Source: Paraburkholderia silvatlantica
GTDB taxonomy: Bacteria > Pseudomonadota > Gammaproteobacteria > Burkholderiales > Burkholderiaceae
NCBI RefSeq assembly: GCF_003096715.1
Contig: NZ_QEOL01000028.1
Span: 58,453 to 122,452, forward strand
Reading direction: 5' to 3'
Length of the DNA stretch: 64,000 nucleotides
Part shown: one piece after another, positions 52,812 to 62,252 of the stretch
How positions within the stretch are numbered: the stretch's first letter is position 1
How the letters are laid out: every line of letters starts with the position of its first letter
Program-made: the position numbers and the translations under genes
Notes under the pieces: generated by a model
Databases searched by the model: none
What the model saw: only the letters and a program-made list of their open reading frames with translations
What the model was told of the DNA's origin: nothing

Positions 52812-53381
52812 CTAGCGCTGCGCAGAAATCGTAATTTGCGTGCCGTCGCTGAGCTTGAGCGTCTTCGCGGTGCCGTTGGTGGGCATCGTGAGGTGCGCGA
52901 CCTCGCTATGCGCAACCACGGCGGGGCACGTGAGCGTTGCGCCGTTGCTCGACAGCGTCTGCGTGCCGTGCGGCGCCTGGGCGCGAAAGCTCACCTGCAC
53001 GGTGGCCGTGCCATTGCTCGCGACGATGGGCGCCAGACGCACCTGGGTCTGCCGAACCATCGCGCCGTTCGCGTCGAGCGGCAGCGAGGCGTAGTCCGGG
53101 CAGCCTTGCGGCGTCGCGACCGCACCGCCCGGCGGCGTGGTGCGCCACGTGAAGTCGTCGGTATCGCCCGAGCGCAGCGTGCGGGTCTCCTGGGCGTCGC
53201 CGAACGCCTTCGACGCGACCCGAACCGTGTAGCGGATCGGACCGTCGGTCGCGGCCTTCGAAGTAACGGTGATGGGCGTGGCCGCTAATGCCGGCAGCGC
53301 GACAGCGCAGGAAGCGGCGAGGACGAATGGGACGAGCGCCGCGTGGCGGCGGCGAGTATGGCGGGAGCTGCGGCAAGGCAT
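52812..53381 (-). CDS. Exported hypothetical protein, 189 aa
   Basis: A 189-residue protein. The start is fixed by a perfect AGGAGGTG five bases before ATG 53381. The signal peptide (RRHAALVPFVLAASCAVALP, cleavage near ALA) is followed by a mature beta-rich domain with Thr/Ser-rich strands and three Cys. Small periplasmic proteins of this kind occur in Burkholderia-like genomes without known role. It converges with fetB. Confidence 0.75.
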   Translation of the reverse strand: MPCRSSRHTRRRHAALVPFVLAASCAVALPALAATPITVTSKAATDGPIRYTVRVASKAFGDAQETRTLRSGDTDDFTWRTTPPGGAVATPQGCPDYASLPLDANGAMVRQTQVRLAPIVASNGTATVQVSFRAQAPHGTQTLSSNGATLTCPAVVAHSEVAHLTMPTNGTAKTLKLSDGTQITISAQR

Positions 53382-53685
53382 GCGTCACCTCCTGGCGGGA
53401 ACGGCCGCGCCCGCGAGCGAAAAGCGGCGTACGCAACGAACGCGGCAAGCCGCGAAACGCCAGGTACGACGCTCCGCTCCCGTGCGGCGGATGGTCTGTT
53501 AGCAGTCTAGCGCGCTGTGCGCTGCCTTGCGCCGAGCACATGCATCGAACGGACCAGGTTTTATCCGGCTTGTCATCGCGAGCAATTTGCTTGCCGGCCG
53601 ACGGCGCGCCGTGATGCGCCGGGCGGCGTCTGCATTGCCGACTCGTCGTGCATACACGGCACACGCAAGCCCTCACCTTGCGCCG
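53382..53685. other. Intergenic region, nothing recognised
   Basis: About 300 bp between the LigD-like polymerase gene (minus, ends 53686) and the exported protein (minus, starts 53381). It contains the strong ribosome-binding site of the latter; no other gene or clear hairpin. Confidence 0.5.
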
Positions 53686-54738
53686 CTACTTGCCGCCTGT
53701 TTCGAGACCCAGCGTCAGTTCCGCCGTCAACGTCTGACGCACGCGCCCATAGGCCGCCCAGGGATCGGCGTGCTCGATCTGCGCGAGGCGCCCATCGATC
53801 GTCGCAAGCGTCCATTGCGCGCCACCCGTCGTCGCTTCCAGTTCGTCCCAGCCGATCGGCACGGACACGCCCATGCCTGGCCGCGCCCGCACGCCATAGG
53901 CAAGCGCCGTGCTCGCACCGCGCGCATTGCGCAGATAGTCGACGAAAATCTTCTTCTTGCGGTGCTCGGGGCCCATGGTAGCCGTGATCTGCGTGGGCCA
54001 GACCGAGGCCAGATGCTGCGCAACCGCACGAGCGAACGCCTTGGCGTCGTCCCAGCCAGCCTGCGGCGTGAACGGCACGACGATATGCAGCCCCTTGCCG
54101 CCGCTCGTTTTGCAGAACGATTCGAGCCCGAGTTCCGCAAGCAAGGCGCGCGTGGACTGCGCCGCCTCGATCATGCGGTCCCAGCTCAACGCCGGATCGG
54201 GGTCCAGGTCGAACACGACCCGATCGGGCCGCTCGATGTCGTGGATACTGGCATTCCAGGTGTGCAGCTCGATGACGTCCATCTGCGCCGCGCTCACCAG
54301 CGCTCTCGCCGTATCGATCGTGAGCAGCGGCGGATGGCCCGGGTCGAGCCCTTCGTGCTCGGTGAGTTCGGGTAGTTGCGCGCGAGCGCGGTGGCGCTGA
54401 AAGAACATCTCGCCGCTCAAGCCACGCGGTGCGCGCACGAGCGACACGGGGCGATCGCGCAAATGCGGCAGGATCCAGCGCGCGGCGCGCTCGTAGTAGC
54501 GCACGAGTTCGAGCTTGTGCGTGCCGCTGTCCGCATCGATGACGCGCCTTGCGCTCGTGATGCGGATGCCGTCGATTTCGCTGTCGGCAGCGTCGTCGCG
54601 CCGGCGCCGCGGGCTACGAGGCAAGCGGTGCACGGACGCGCCAGGCGTGGCCGGTGCGGCGGCGTCCGAGGTCGGGGCCCGCTCGCCGCGCGGCGTTCGG
54701 GCAGATGTCGTGGTTGGGGCCTTGCGAGCGTCCTGCAT
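53686..54738 (-). CDS. Stand-alone LigD polymerase (primase-like) domain protein
   Basis: A 350-residue protein. Residues 1-60 are a low-complexity Arg/Ala/Pro linker, followed by a LigD-type PolDom beginning IDGIRITSARRVIDADSGTH and LELVRYYERAA. The catalytic Asp pair lies in VVFDLDPDPALSW, the nucleotide-binding motif is KTSGGKGLHIVVPF, and the third Asp region is KKIFVDYLRNARGASTALAY. No ligase or phosphoesterase domain is attached, and no ku gene is nearby. In bacterial end joining PolDom fills gaps and adds ribonucleotides. GGGGAG six bases before ATG 54738 defines the start. It may be a truncated LigD or a genuinely separate Prim-PolC. Confidence 0.87.
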   Translation of the reverse strand: MQDARKAPTTTSARTPRGERAPTSDAAAPATPGASVHRLPRSPRRRRDDAADSEIDGIRITSARRVIDADSGTHKLELVRYYERAARWILPHLRDRPVSLVRAPRGLSGEMFFQRHRARAQLPELTEHEGLDPGHPPLLTIDTARALVSAAQMDVIELHTWNASIHDIERPDRVVFDLDPDPALSWDRMIEAAQSTRALLAELGLESFCKTSGGKGLHIVVPFTPQAGWDDAKAFARAVAQHLASVWPTQITATMGPEHRKKKIFVDYLRNARGASTALAYGVRARPGMGVSVPIGWDELEATTGGAQWTLATIDGRLAQIEHADPWAAYGRVRQTLTAELTLGLETGGK

Positions 54739-55087
54739 ACCGGCTCCCCTCGGGCTTTGGCGAACATGACGCGACGCGAGCCGCGACACGTTCGGTTGAC
54801 GGCACGCGGCGGCCGCCCCCGTCGGATCGCCGCACGAGCTTTCATTGTGCCTCGAATGGGCGCTTTCGTCGCTGCAAGGTGTTCGCAAACGCACGCCAAA
54901 AACGGGGAAACATCCGCCAGACGCACGAGCGCGATGGAGGGAGCATGCGACCGCAGCGGTCGGCGGGACGTTACAATGACGGGCTTTGCCGCGCACTGCA
55001 GCGCCTTGCATGCGCGATTGCGCCCTTTTTCATCCGATTCGGCCGAACCCTCCGACGACGCCGTGCGTCGGCTTTGCCTGTCCTGCC
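54739..55087. other. Divergent region upstream of serB
   Basis: About 350 bp between divergent ligD-like and serB genes. Frames extend upstream of both but look non-coding (Arg-rich shadows). No repeat or RNA recognised. Confidence 0.5.
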
Positions 55088-55927
55088 ATGAACCTCGTCA
55101 TCCAGAGTCCCGCCCCGCTCGACACCGTCCATCACAAGCCGCTCCTCGGCCTCGCCCGCGGCAGCCGCCTCGCGCCGATCGACGCCCACGCGCTGCGCAT
55201 CGAGAACGCCGAGCCGGCCCAGCGCGCCGACCTCGAGGTCTATTGCGGCACGCATCAGCTCGACTATGCATTCGTCGACGCCGGCCGCGCGCTGGCCGAT
55301 TTCGGCCTCGTGGCGATGGACATGGACTCGACGCTCATCACGATCGAATGCATCGACGAAATCGCCGACTTCTGCGGTCTGAAGGCCGAGGTTGCGGCGA
55401 TCACCGAAGCCTCGATGCGCGGCGAGATCAAGGACTTCAACGAAAGCCTCACGCGCCGCGTGGCGCTGCTCGAGGGGCTCGACGCGAGCGCCCTGGAGCG
55501 TGTGTACGAGGAGCGCCTGCAGCTCTCGCCGGGCGCCGGGCGGATGCTTGCGGGCGCGAAGGCCGCGGGGCTGAAGACGCTGCTCGTTTCCGGCGGCTTC
55601 ACGTTCTTCACCGAGCGCCTGAAAGCGCGTCTCGGGCTCGACTACACGCGCGCCAACACGCTCGAAATCGTCGACGGCAAGCTCACGGGCCGCGTGACGG
55701 GCGAGATCGTCAACGCCGACGTGAAGGCGCGTACGCTCGCCGAAACCTGTGCCGAAATCGGCATCGATGCGCGCCGCGCAATCGCGATGGGCGACGGCTC
55801 GAACGACCTCAAGATGATGGGCGCGGCCGGTTTGTCGGTGGCGTTTCGCGCCAAGCCGGTGGTGCGCGAGGCCGCGAGCGTCGCGTTCAACTTCGTCGGG
55901 CTCGACGGCTTGCTGCGTCTTTTCTGA
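55088..55927 (+). CDS. serB: Phosphoserine phosphatase
   Basis: A 279-residue HAD-superfamily enzyme, last step of serine synthesis. Motif I DMDST is at residues 78-82 (nucleophile Asp78), motif II Ser in LLVSGGFTFF, motif III Lys and IV in AIAMGDGSNDLKMM. The N-terminal 70 residues form the regulatory-type extension found in proteobacterial SerB. The start at 55088 is preferred over an upstream frame without a ribosome-binding site. Confidence 0.95.
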   Translation: MNLVIQSPAPLDTVHHKPLLGLARGSRLAPIDAHALRIENAEPAQRADLEVYCGTHQLDYAFVDAGRALADFGLVAMDMDSTLITIECIDEIADFCGLKAEVAAITEASMRGEIKDFNESLTRRVALLEGLDASALERVYEERLQLSPGAGRMLAGAKAAGLKTLLVSGGFTFFTERLKARLGLDYTRANTLEIVDGKLTGRVTGEIVNADVKARTLAETCAEIGIDARRAIAMGDGSNDLKMMGAAGLSVAFRAKPVVREAASVAFNFVGLDGLLRLF

Positions 55928-55954
55928 TTCGGGTTTCGCGGCGGTCAAACAAGC

Positions 55955-55999
55955 CAATGGCCGCTCGTGTCCTTGTGAACGCGAGCGGCCATTGTTGTT
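55955..55999. terminator. Bidirectional terminator between serB and metC-like gene
   Basis: A 13-bp perfect inverted repeat (CAATGGCCGCTCG ... CGAGCGGCCATTG) with a 14-base loop and T-rich ends on both strands, lying between the two convergent genes. Confidence 0.88.
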
Positions 56000-56008
56000 T
56001 TGCGCAGG

Positions 56009-57214
56009 TTATTCAGGCGTACTTGTTTTTTCCGCGAGCCTCGCGAGCGCACGCTCGATATCGGCGCGCAGGTCGGCTTCGTCTTCGAGACCGACGTAGA
56101 AGCGCACCAGCGTGCCGCGATGCGGCCAGCTCGCAGCCGTGCGCATCGAGCCGACGTCGTACGGCATCGCGAGGCTATGCGCCCCGCCCCAGCTCCAGCC
56201 CAATGCGAAGAGTTCGAGCGACTCGCAGAACGTGTCGATCTGCGCCGCACTGTAGCGCTCGTCGAACACGACGGAAAAGAGGCCGCCCGCGCCCGTGAAG
56301 TCGCGCTTGTAGAACGCGTGGCCCGGGCAGTCTTCGAACGCCGGGTGCAGCATCGCCGCGATTTCGGGGCGCGTCTTGAGCCAGCCCGCGAGTGCGAGCG
56401 CGGTGCGATCGTGCGCCTCGAAGCGCGCCTTCATGCTCGGCAGCGCGCGCAGCACGAGCGAACAGTCGTCGACCGACACGCCAATGCCAAGCCGCATGCG
56501 CGCGGCCTTGAGCTTCAGATAGAGATCGCGGTCGGCCGTGATGGTCGCGCCCATCAGCACGTCGCTGCCGCCCGACTGATACTTGGTGAGCGCCTGCACC
56601 GAGATGTCGATGCCGTGCTCGAACGGCTTGAAGGCGAGGCCCGCGGACCACGTATTATCGATGGCCGTCACGACATTGCGCTCGCGCGCCGCCGTCGTGA
56701 TCGCGCGCACGTCGGGCACTTCCATCGTCACCGAGCCGGGTGCTTCCAGCCAGATCAGCTTCGTGTTCGGCTGGATCAGCCCGGCGATGCCCGCACCGAT
56801 CATCGGATCGTAATAGCGCACCGTGAGGCCGAAATCTCGCGCGAGCCAGTCGCCATGGTCGCGGTTAGGCGAATAGACGTTATCGGGAACCAGCACGTCG
56901 TCGCCCGACTTCAGCAGTCCGAAGTAGACGTTCGAGATGGCCGAGAGGCCCGAAGGCTGCAGCAGCGCATGCTCGCCGCCCTCGATTTGCGCGATGCGCT
57001 TTTGCAGCATGGCCGAGGTGGGCGTGGCGTGCAGGCCGTAGCGCCATTGCGCGTCGTTGCGCCAGTCGAGCGCGCGAACCGAGGCGAGGTCGGGAAACAC
57101 CACGGTCGACGCCCGCGTGACAGGAGCGGCAAACGATTCGAAGCCGGGCGTCAAGTCGTCTTGCGGGTGAACGATGCGCGTTTGCAATGCGCGGTTGGAG
57201 TCGGATTGGGTCAT
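56009..57214 (-). CDS. metC: Cystathionine beta-lyase-like PLP enzyme
   Basis: A 401-residue Cys/Met-metabolism PLP enzyme. The PLP Lys211 is in VQALTKYQSGGSDVL; substrate and cofactor residues lie in WRYGLHATPTSAML, GLSAISNVY and DNTWSAGLAF. C-terminal LFALGWSWGGAHSL matches MetC (bacterial CBL) better than MetB. It would cleave cystathionine to homocysteine for methionine synthesis. The start at 57214 is preferred because the upstream 30 residues look non-coding. Confidence 0.9.
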   Translation of the reverse strand: MTQSDSNRALQTRIVHPQDDLTPGFESFAAPVTRASTVVFPDLASVRALDWRNDAQWRYGLHATPTSAMLQKRIAQIEGGEHALLQPSGLSAISNVYFGLLKSGDDVLVPDNVYSPNRDHGDWLARDFGLTVRYYDPMIGAGIAGLIQPNTKLIWLEAPGSVTMEVPDVRAITTAARERNVVTAIDNTWSAGLAFKPFEHGIDISVQALTKYQSGGSDVLMGATITADRDLYLKLKAARMRLGIGVSVDDCSLVLRALPSMKARFEAHDRTALALAGWLKTRPEIAAMLHPAFEDCPGHAFYKRDFTGAGGLFSVVFDERYSAAQIDTFCESLELFALGWSWGGAHSLAMPYDVGSMRTAASWPHRGTLVRFYVGLEDEADLRADIERALARLAEKTSTPE

Positions 57215-57316
57215 GTCGGAGCGTATTCGGATTAAGGCGCAATGACGTTGCGGCGCGCGGCTTGCGCCATGGCACGCGCGACGCCGCATGCCGAAGGGTA
57301 ACACCTGCAGCGGCGC

Positions 57317-57922
57317 TTATTGCCCGATGACGAGATTGCTCACGCCGTTCACGGCACGCGCGCCGTTCGGCGTCGAAGCGCTCGCGCCCGCTGCGCCGGT
57401 CGGGACGGCGGGCGCCGCGGCCCCCGCGGCGAGCGGCTTCAGATCGAACGGCACCGGGTGGGAGTCGTCCGGGTCCATGCGGTCGCCGGAAAGCGAGCCG
57501 TCCTCGGCGAACGTGCCCACCCAGTTGCCGGTGATGTGCGTGCCGTCGTTCGAGTCCTCGGCTTCGAGCGTGGCGTCCGCGCGGTCGCCGGCGATCAGGA
57601 TCACTTCGCCCGTGTCCGTGAACTGATATTCGCCATGCACGCCGGTCGGGTCGTCGTCGCCAGCCTTGGCGCCAAGGCGCATGACGATCTGGCGCTTGCC
57701 GAGCGTGCCGACGTATTGCGGCAGCGTCGCGAACCCGGGGTTCGGCTTGAGCGTCGATTTGACCGGCGGCTGTGCGCCTGCGTCCTGCGCGCGCGCCGCG
57801 AACGGCAGCGTGAGGACCACGGCCGCGGCAACTGCGGCCACGATCCAGCCGGGCGTCCTGGTGGCGCTGCCCCGTTTGACGGCCGCGCGCGGCGGCCGCT
57901 GTGCCTGCGTCAATACTTCCAT
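57317..57922 (-). CDS. Exported hypothetical protein, 201 aa
   Basis: Starts MEVLTQAQRPPRAAV, then a membrane/signal segment (WIVAAVAAAVVLTLPFAARA) and cleavage near AQDAG. The mature protein has a beta-strand core (KRQIVMRLGAKAGDDDPTGV; GEYQFTDTGEVILIAGDR; THITGNWVGTFAEDGSLSGD) and an Ala/Pro-rich end. The pattern GNWVGTF...DGSLSGDR recalls small lipocalin-like or beta-sandwich domains, without firm assignment. It lies 52 bp downstream of the thiolase gene stop. Confidence 0.7.
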   Translation of the reverse strand: MEVLTQAQRPPRAAVKRGSATRTPGWIVAAVAAAVVLTLPFAARAQDAGAQPPVKSTLKPNPGFATLPQYVGTLGKRQIVMRLGAKAGDDDPTGVHGEYQFTDTGEVILIAGDRADATLEAEDSNDGTHITGNWVGTFAEDGSLSGDRMDPDDSHPVPFDLKPLAAGAAAPAVPTGAAGASASTPNGARAVNGVSNLVIGQ

Positions 57923-57974
57923 CTGAATCCTTCCTTCACTTGCACAGCGGCCCTGCGCGAGCCACGAGCCGGCA

Positions 57975-59159
57975 TCAAAGCCGTTCGAAGACGGCCGCAA
58001 TGCCCTGGCCGCCGCCGATGCACATCGTCACGAGCGCGTAGCGGCCGCCGATACGCTGCAGTTCATAAAGCGCCTTCACGGTGATGAGCGCGCCGGTCGC
58101 GCCGATCGGGTGGCCGAGCGAGATGCCCGAGCCGTTCGGATTGACCTTGGCCGGGTCGAACCCGAGTTCCTGCGAGACCGCGCAGGCCTGCGCCGCGAAG
58201 GCTTCGTTGGCCTCGATCACGTCGAGATCGCCGACCTTGAGACCCGCGCGCTCGAGCGCCTTCTTCGTGGCCGGCACGGGGCCGATGCCCATGTACGCCG
58301 GGTCGACGCCCGCATGCGCGTACGAAACGAGGCGGGCGAGCGGCGTTACGCCGCGCGCGCGGGCAGCGTCCGCGCTCATCAGCAGTACCGCCGCGGCCGC
58401 GTCGTTGATGCCCGACGCGTTGCCCGCTGTGACCGTGCCGTTCTCCTTCGCGAACACCGGCTTGAGCTTCGAGAAGTCCTCGAGCGTCGCGCCGTGGCGC
58501 ACGTGCTCGTCGGCGTCGAACAGCACTTCACCCTTCCTCGACTTGATCGAGATGGGCAGGATCTGATCCTTGAAGCGGCCTTCGGCGATCGCACGCGCGG
58601 CGCGGCGATGGGATTCGAGCGCGAGCGCGTCTTGCGCCTCGCGCGTGATGCCGAACTTCTTCGCGACGTTTTCCGCCGTCACGCCCATGTGGATCGACTG
58701 GAACGGGTCGTGCAGCGCGCCGGTCATCATGTCGACGAGCTGCGTGTCGCCCATGCGCTGGCCAAAACGCGCGGCCGGCATCGAGTACGGCGCGCGGCTC
58801 ATGTTTTCCGCGCCGCCGCCGATCGCGATGTCGGCGTCGCCGAGCAGAATGGTTTGCGCAGCCGTCACGATCGCCTGCAGGCCCGAGCCGCACAGGCGGT
58901 TGACGGTCAAGGCCGGCGCGTGCTGGGCAACGCCGCCGTTGATGGCGGCCACGCGCGCAAGATACATGTCCTTCGGCTCGGTGTGCACCACGTTGCCGAA
59001 CACCACGTGACCCACTGCGTCGCCTTCCGCGTTCGCGCGCAAGAGCACTTCGCGCACCACGCGTGCGCCGAGATCCGTCGGCGAGAAGTCCTTCAGGCTG
59101 CCGCCGAAGTCGCCGATCGCCGTACGCACACCGCTCGCCACCACTACTTCGCGTTCCAT
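57975..59159 (-). CDS. Acetyl-CoA acetyltransferase / beta-ketothiolase (BktB-like)
   Basis: A 394-residue thiolase. The acylated Cys90 lies in VNRLCGSGLQ, the base His in GSGISLGHPIGATGA, and the second Cys in TMCIGGGQGIA. It condenses acetyl-CoA (or with propionyl-CoA makes 3-ketovaleryl-CoA) for polyhydroxyalkanoate synthesis, or runs in degradation. In Cupriavidus the BktB-type enzyme accompanies phaA, and a phaA gene indeed lies at the end of this window. Start ATG at 59159. Confidence 0.92.
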   Translation of the reverse strand: MEREVVVASGVRTAIGDFGGSLKDFSPTDLGARVVREVLLRANAEGDAVGHVVFGNVVHTEPKDMYLARVAAINGGVAQHAPALTVNRLCGSGLQAIVTAAQTILLGDADIAIGGGAENMSRAPYSMPAARFGQRMGDTQLVDMMTGALHDPFQSIHMGVTAENVAKKFGITREAQDALALESHRRAARAIAEGRFKDQILPISIKSRKGEVLFDADEHVRHGATLEDFSKLKPVFAKENGTVTAGNASGINDAAAAVLLMSADAARARGVTPLARLVSYAHAGVDPAYMGIGPVPATKKALERAGLKVGDLDVIEANEAFAAQACAVSQELGFDPAKVNPNGSGISLGHPIGATGALITVKALYELQRIGGRYALVTMCIGGGQGIAAVFERL

Positions 59160-59199
59160 GGTCTTGCCCCTCGTCTTCCTGAATGGATGAATCTTGTTA

Positions 59200-60147
59200 T
59201 CAATGCGCTTCGCTCGCGGGCTGACCGGCAAGCAAGCGCTCGACGTCCTTGCGATGCGGGATGGGCGCAACCGCGCCGAAACCCAGCGTCGACAGCGCGG
59301 CGGCCGCGTTCGCATAGCGCGCGGCCGTGAACGGATCGTCGCCGGCTGCGAGCCGCGCGACGAACGCGCCACCGAAGCAGTCGCCAGCGCCCGTGGCGTC
59401 CACGGCCGCGACCACGTGGCCCGGCACGATGCGCCGCTCGTCGGGCGTCGCAACATAGGCGCCTTCCTTGCCCAGCTTCAACGCGACCATGCGGGCGCCG
59501 CGCGCGAGCAGGTAATCGAGGATCGCGTCGCGGTCGTCGAGGCCCGTGAGCACCGCCACGTCGTCCCAGCTCGGCAGGCAGATATCGGTGAGGCGCAGCA
59601 CCTCGTTCATTACGGCGCGTGCCCGCGCGAGCGGCCACAGCTTCAGGCGCAGGTTGGTGTCGAAGCTCACGCGCACGCCGCTTTCGCGCGCATGCTCGAC
59701 GGCGGCGAGCGCGGCGTCGCAGGCGCTGTCGCTGATCGCCACGCTGATGCCGGAAAGATGCAGCACGCGCGCCGCCGCAATGATGTCGAGCGGCAGATCG
59801 CGCGGCGTGTAACGGCTCGCGGCCGAGCCCTTGCGCAGATAGTCGAAGGCATGGCCGCCCGGGCCATGCGAGACGAAGTAGACGCCCGTGGGCGCCGCAG
59901 GGTCCACACGCACCGTCGAGGTGTCGACGCTTTCGCGCGTCCACAGATCGATCAGCAGGCGTCCGAAATGATCGTCGCCGACGGCCGAGACGAAGCCCGT
60001 GCGCGCGCCCTGGCGAGCCGCCGCGATGGCGAAGTTCGACGTGTCGCCGCCAAAGCCTTGCAAGTACTCGGGACGGTCTTTCGACGCCTGGTTGAACTCG
60101 ACCATGGCCTCGCCATAAGCGAGGACTTGCGGGGCGACGCTCGTCAT
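59200..60147 (-). CDS. PfkB-family sugar kinase, probably 2-keto-3-deoxygluconate kinase
   Basis: A 315-residue ribokinase-fold enzyme. The N-terminal substrate motif is FGGDTSNFAIAAARQGA, and the C-terminal ATP/anion-hole motif is VDATGAGDCFGGAF with catalytic Asp. Similarity in the middle (SHGPGGHAFDYLRKGSAA) is of the KdgK type, phosphorylating KDG in hexuronate degradation or the Entner-Doudoroff route. It starts 5 bp after rimO, so co-transcribed. Confidence 0.82.
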   Translation of the reverse strand: MTSVAPQVLAYGEAMVEFNQASKDRPEYLQGFGGDTSNFAIAAARQGARTGFVSAVGDDHFGRLLIDLWTRESVDTSTVRVDPAAPTGVYFVSHGPGGHAFDYLRKGSAASRYTPRDLPLDIIAAARVLHLSGISVAISDSACDAALAAVEHARESGVRVSFDTNLRLKLWPLARARAVMNEVLRLTDICLPSWDDVAVLTGLDDRDAILDYLLARGARMVALKLGKEGAYVATPDERRIVPGHVVAAVDATGAGDCFGGAFVARLAAGDDPFTAARYANAAAALSTLGFGAVAPIPHRKDVERLLAGQPASEAH

Positions 60148-60152
60148 GCCGG

Positions 60153-61544
60153 TCAGACCTCGCCCCAGAGATCGTGGCCATCCGCGCCGGTGATCTTCAC
60201 CGACACGAAGTCTCCGACCTTGTAGCGCTTCGACGCCCTGGCCGCCGGCGCGACATACACCACGCCGTCGATTTCGGGCGCATCCGCCGCGGTGCGGCCG
60301 ATGCCGCCGTCGGCGTTGATCTCGTCGATCAGCACCTTCAGGGTCTTGCCCACCTTGCGCTGGATACGTTTGGCCGAAACCTGCTCCGCGACTTCCATGA
60401 AGCGCGCGCGGCGCGCTTCGCGCACTTCGTCGGGCAGCGCGCCATCGAGCTCGTTCGCCGTTGCGCCTTCGACCGGCGAATAGGCGAAGCAGCCCACGCG
60501 GTCGAGTTCAGCCTCGCGGATGAAGTCAAGCAGCGTTTCGAACTGCGCTTCGGTCTCGCCGGGGAAGCCGGCAATGAACGTGCTGCGGATCGTGAGATCG
60601 GGGCACATTTCGCGCCAGGCCTTCACGCGCTCCATGACCTTCTCCGCGTTCGCGGGACGCTTCATGCGCTTGAGGACTTCGGGATGCGCGTGCTGGAACG
60701 GCACATCGAGATACGGCAGCACGTGGCCCTTGAACGGACCTTCGGCCATCATCGGAATGACTTCGTCCACGCTCGGATACGGGTAGACGTAATGCAGGCG
60801 CACCCAGGCGCCATATTGTGCGGCCAGTTCGCCCAGCGCGGCGACGAGGTCGGTCATGCGCGTCTTGATCGGCTTGCCGTTCCAGAAGCCGGTGCGGTAC
60901 TTCACGTCCACGCCGTAAGCGCTCGTGTCCTGCGAAATGACGAGCAGCTCCTTCACGCCGGACTTGAAGAGGTTTTCCGCTTCGAGCATGACCTCGGCGA
61001 CCGGGCGCGACACCAGATCGCCGCGCATCGACGGAATGATGCAGAACGTGCAGCGGTGATTGCAGCCTTCGGAGATCTTCAGGTACGCGTAATGGCGCGG
61101 CGTGAGCTTGATGCCCGCAGCCGGCACGAGGTCGACGAACGGATCGTGCGGCTTGGGCAGATGGCTGTGCACGGCCTGCATGACCTCGCCCACGGCGTGC
61201 GGGCCCGTCACGGCGAGCACCTTCGGATGCACTTCCTCGATCAGGTTCGAGCCGCTCGCGCTCGCCTTCTTGCCGAGACAGCCGGTGACGATCACCTTGC
61301 CGTTCTCGGAAAGCGCTTCGCCGATGGCATCGAGACTCTCCTGCACCGCTTCGTCGATGAAGCCGCACGTGTTGACGACGACGAGGTCCGCACCGTCGTA
61401 AGACCCCGAGATTTCGTAGCCCTCGGCACGCAGTTGGGTAATGATCTGCTCGGAGTCGACGAGCGCCTTCGGGCAGCCGAGGGAAACCATCCCGACGCGC
61501 GGAGCAGGATTGCGGGAGGCCGTTGATTCAACAGGGTTTTTCAC
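60153..61544 (-). CDS. rimO: Ribosomal protein S12 methylthiotransferase
   Basis: A 463-residue radical-SAM enzyme that methylthiolates Asp of ribosomal protein S12. The N-terminal MTTase domain has cluster Cys in SLGCPKALVD, NTCGFID and GCLGKK. The radical-SAM triad is SEGCNHRCTFCIIPS, and the TRAM domain lies at the C-terminus. I chose the GTG at 61544 because it gives the length usual for close relatives; an ATG at 61610 would add 22 residues of atypical composition. Confidence 0.95.
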   Translation of the reverse strand: MKNPVESTASRNPAPRVGMVSLGCPKALVDSEQIITQLRAEGYEISGSYDGADLVVVNTCGFIDEAVQESLDAIGEALSENGKVIVTGCLGKKASASGSNLIEEVHPKVLAVTGPHAVGEVMQAVHSHLPKPHDPFVDLVPAAGIKLTPRHYAYLKISEGCNHRCTFCIIPSMRGDLVSRPVAEVMLEAENLFKSGVKELLVISQDTSAYGVDVKYRTGFWNGKPIKTRMTDLVAALGELAAQYGAWVRLHYVYPYPSVDEVIPMMAEGPFKGHVLPYLDVPFQHAHPEVLKRMKRPANAEKVMERVKAWREMCPDLTIRSTFIAGFPGETEAQFETLLDFIREAELDRVGCFAYSPVEGATANELDGALPDEVREARRARFMEVAEQVSAKRIQRKVGKTLKVLIDEINADGGIGRTAADAPEIDGVVYVAPAARASKRYKVGDFVSVKITGADGHDLWGEV

Positions 61545-61809
61545 GTGTACGTCCGGATATGGGGCGCAGGGCGAAGGTAGCGCCGCGCGGGGATCAAGCC
61601 AATCGGCCATTTTACCCGTTTGGCGTATCGTGCGGCGCAGCAGGGTGAGTGCGCGCCTCGTGGCGTCGGGGTCGGATGGAATATGGACAGAATCAAACTT
61701 TGTTCAGCTATCGCTCGCCTGCGAACCGCGCATCCGGATAATTTTCGCCGCGTGCGCACGGCGTGCGCTCAAGCGCAATCTGAACCGGTTGTGTGGAGAA
61801 AGCGAAAAC

Positions 61810-62109
61810 ATGGACGAGAAAATGGACCCGTGTCAGGCTGAGCCGCTGGAGACGGTGCGCGAGTTGAAAGCGCGCCGGGGTGCCTCGCGTGGCGCGTTGC
61901 GCGCTACCGGCCGCAAACCCACCGCCGCCGCGCTCGCACGCGCGAGGGCCGGCCTGTCACAAAGCGCGTTTGCGGCACTGCTTGGTATTTCCGCCCGCAC
62001 GCTGCAGGACTGGGAACAAGGCCGGCGCCAGCCGACCGGCGCTGCGCAAACCCTGTTGCGGGTGGCCGTGGCGCACCCTGAAGCCTTGCGCGACCTGCAA
62101 AGCGCCTGA
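61810..62109 (+). CDS. XRE-family HTH protein, 99 aa
   Basis: A 99-residue protein. Residues 45-85 form a lambda-repressor-type helix-turn-helix (ARAGLSQSAFAALLGISART LQDWEQG form). This is the type seen in HigA/MqsA-like antitoxins and NadS regulators (DWEQGRRQPTGAAQTLLRVA). A cognate RelE/HigB toxin usually lies immediately upstream. In the 265 bp before it I see no intact toxin frame, so it is an orphan antitoxin-like regulator. GGAG lies about 11 bases before the ATG. Confidence 0.82.
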   Translation: MDEKMDPCQAEPLETVRELKARRGASRGALRATGRKPTAAALARARAGLSQSAFAALLGISARTLQDWEQGRRQPTGAAQTLLRVAVAHPEALRDLQSA

Positions 62110-62252
62110 GGGCAAATGAGGACGGAGGCATCGCGCCCGCTGCCTCGCAAAGCGTGCCGCTCGCGCGGCAATGCGCCGCCACGGCACACCCGGTAAGCGA
62201 GAGCGCGCCGCGACTTGCCGGCGCGCGCCACCCGCTGTGTGCGCCGCGCCGC

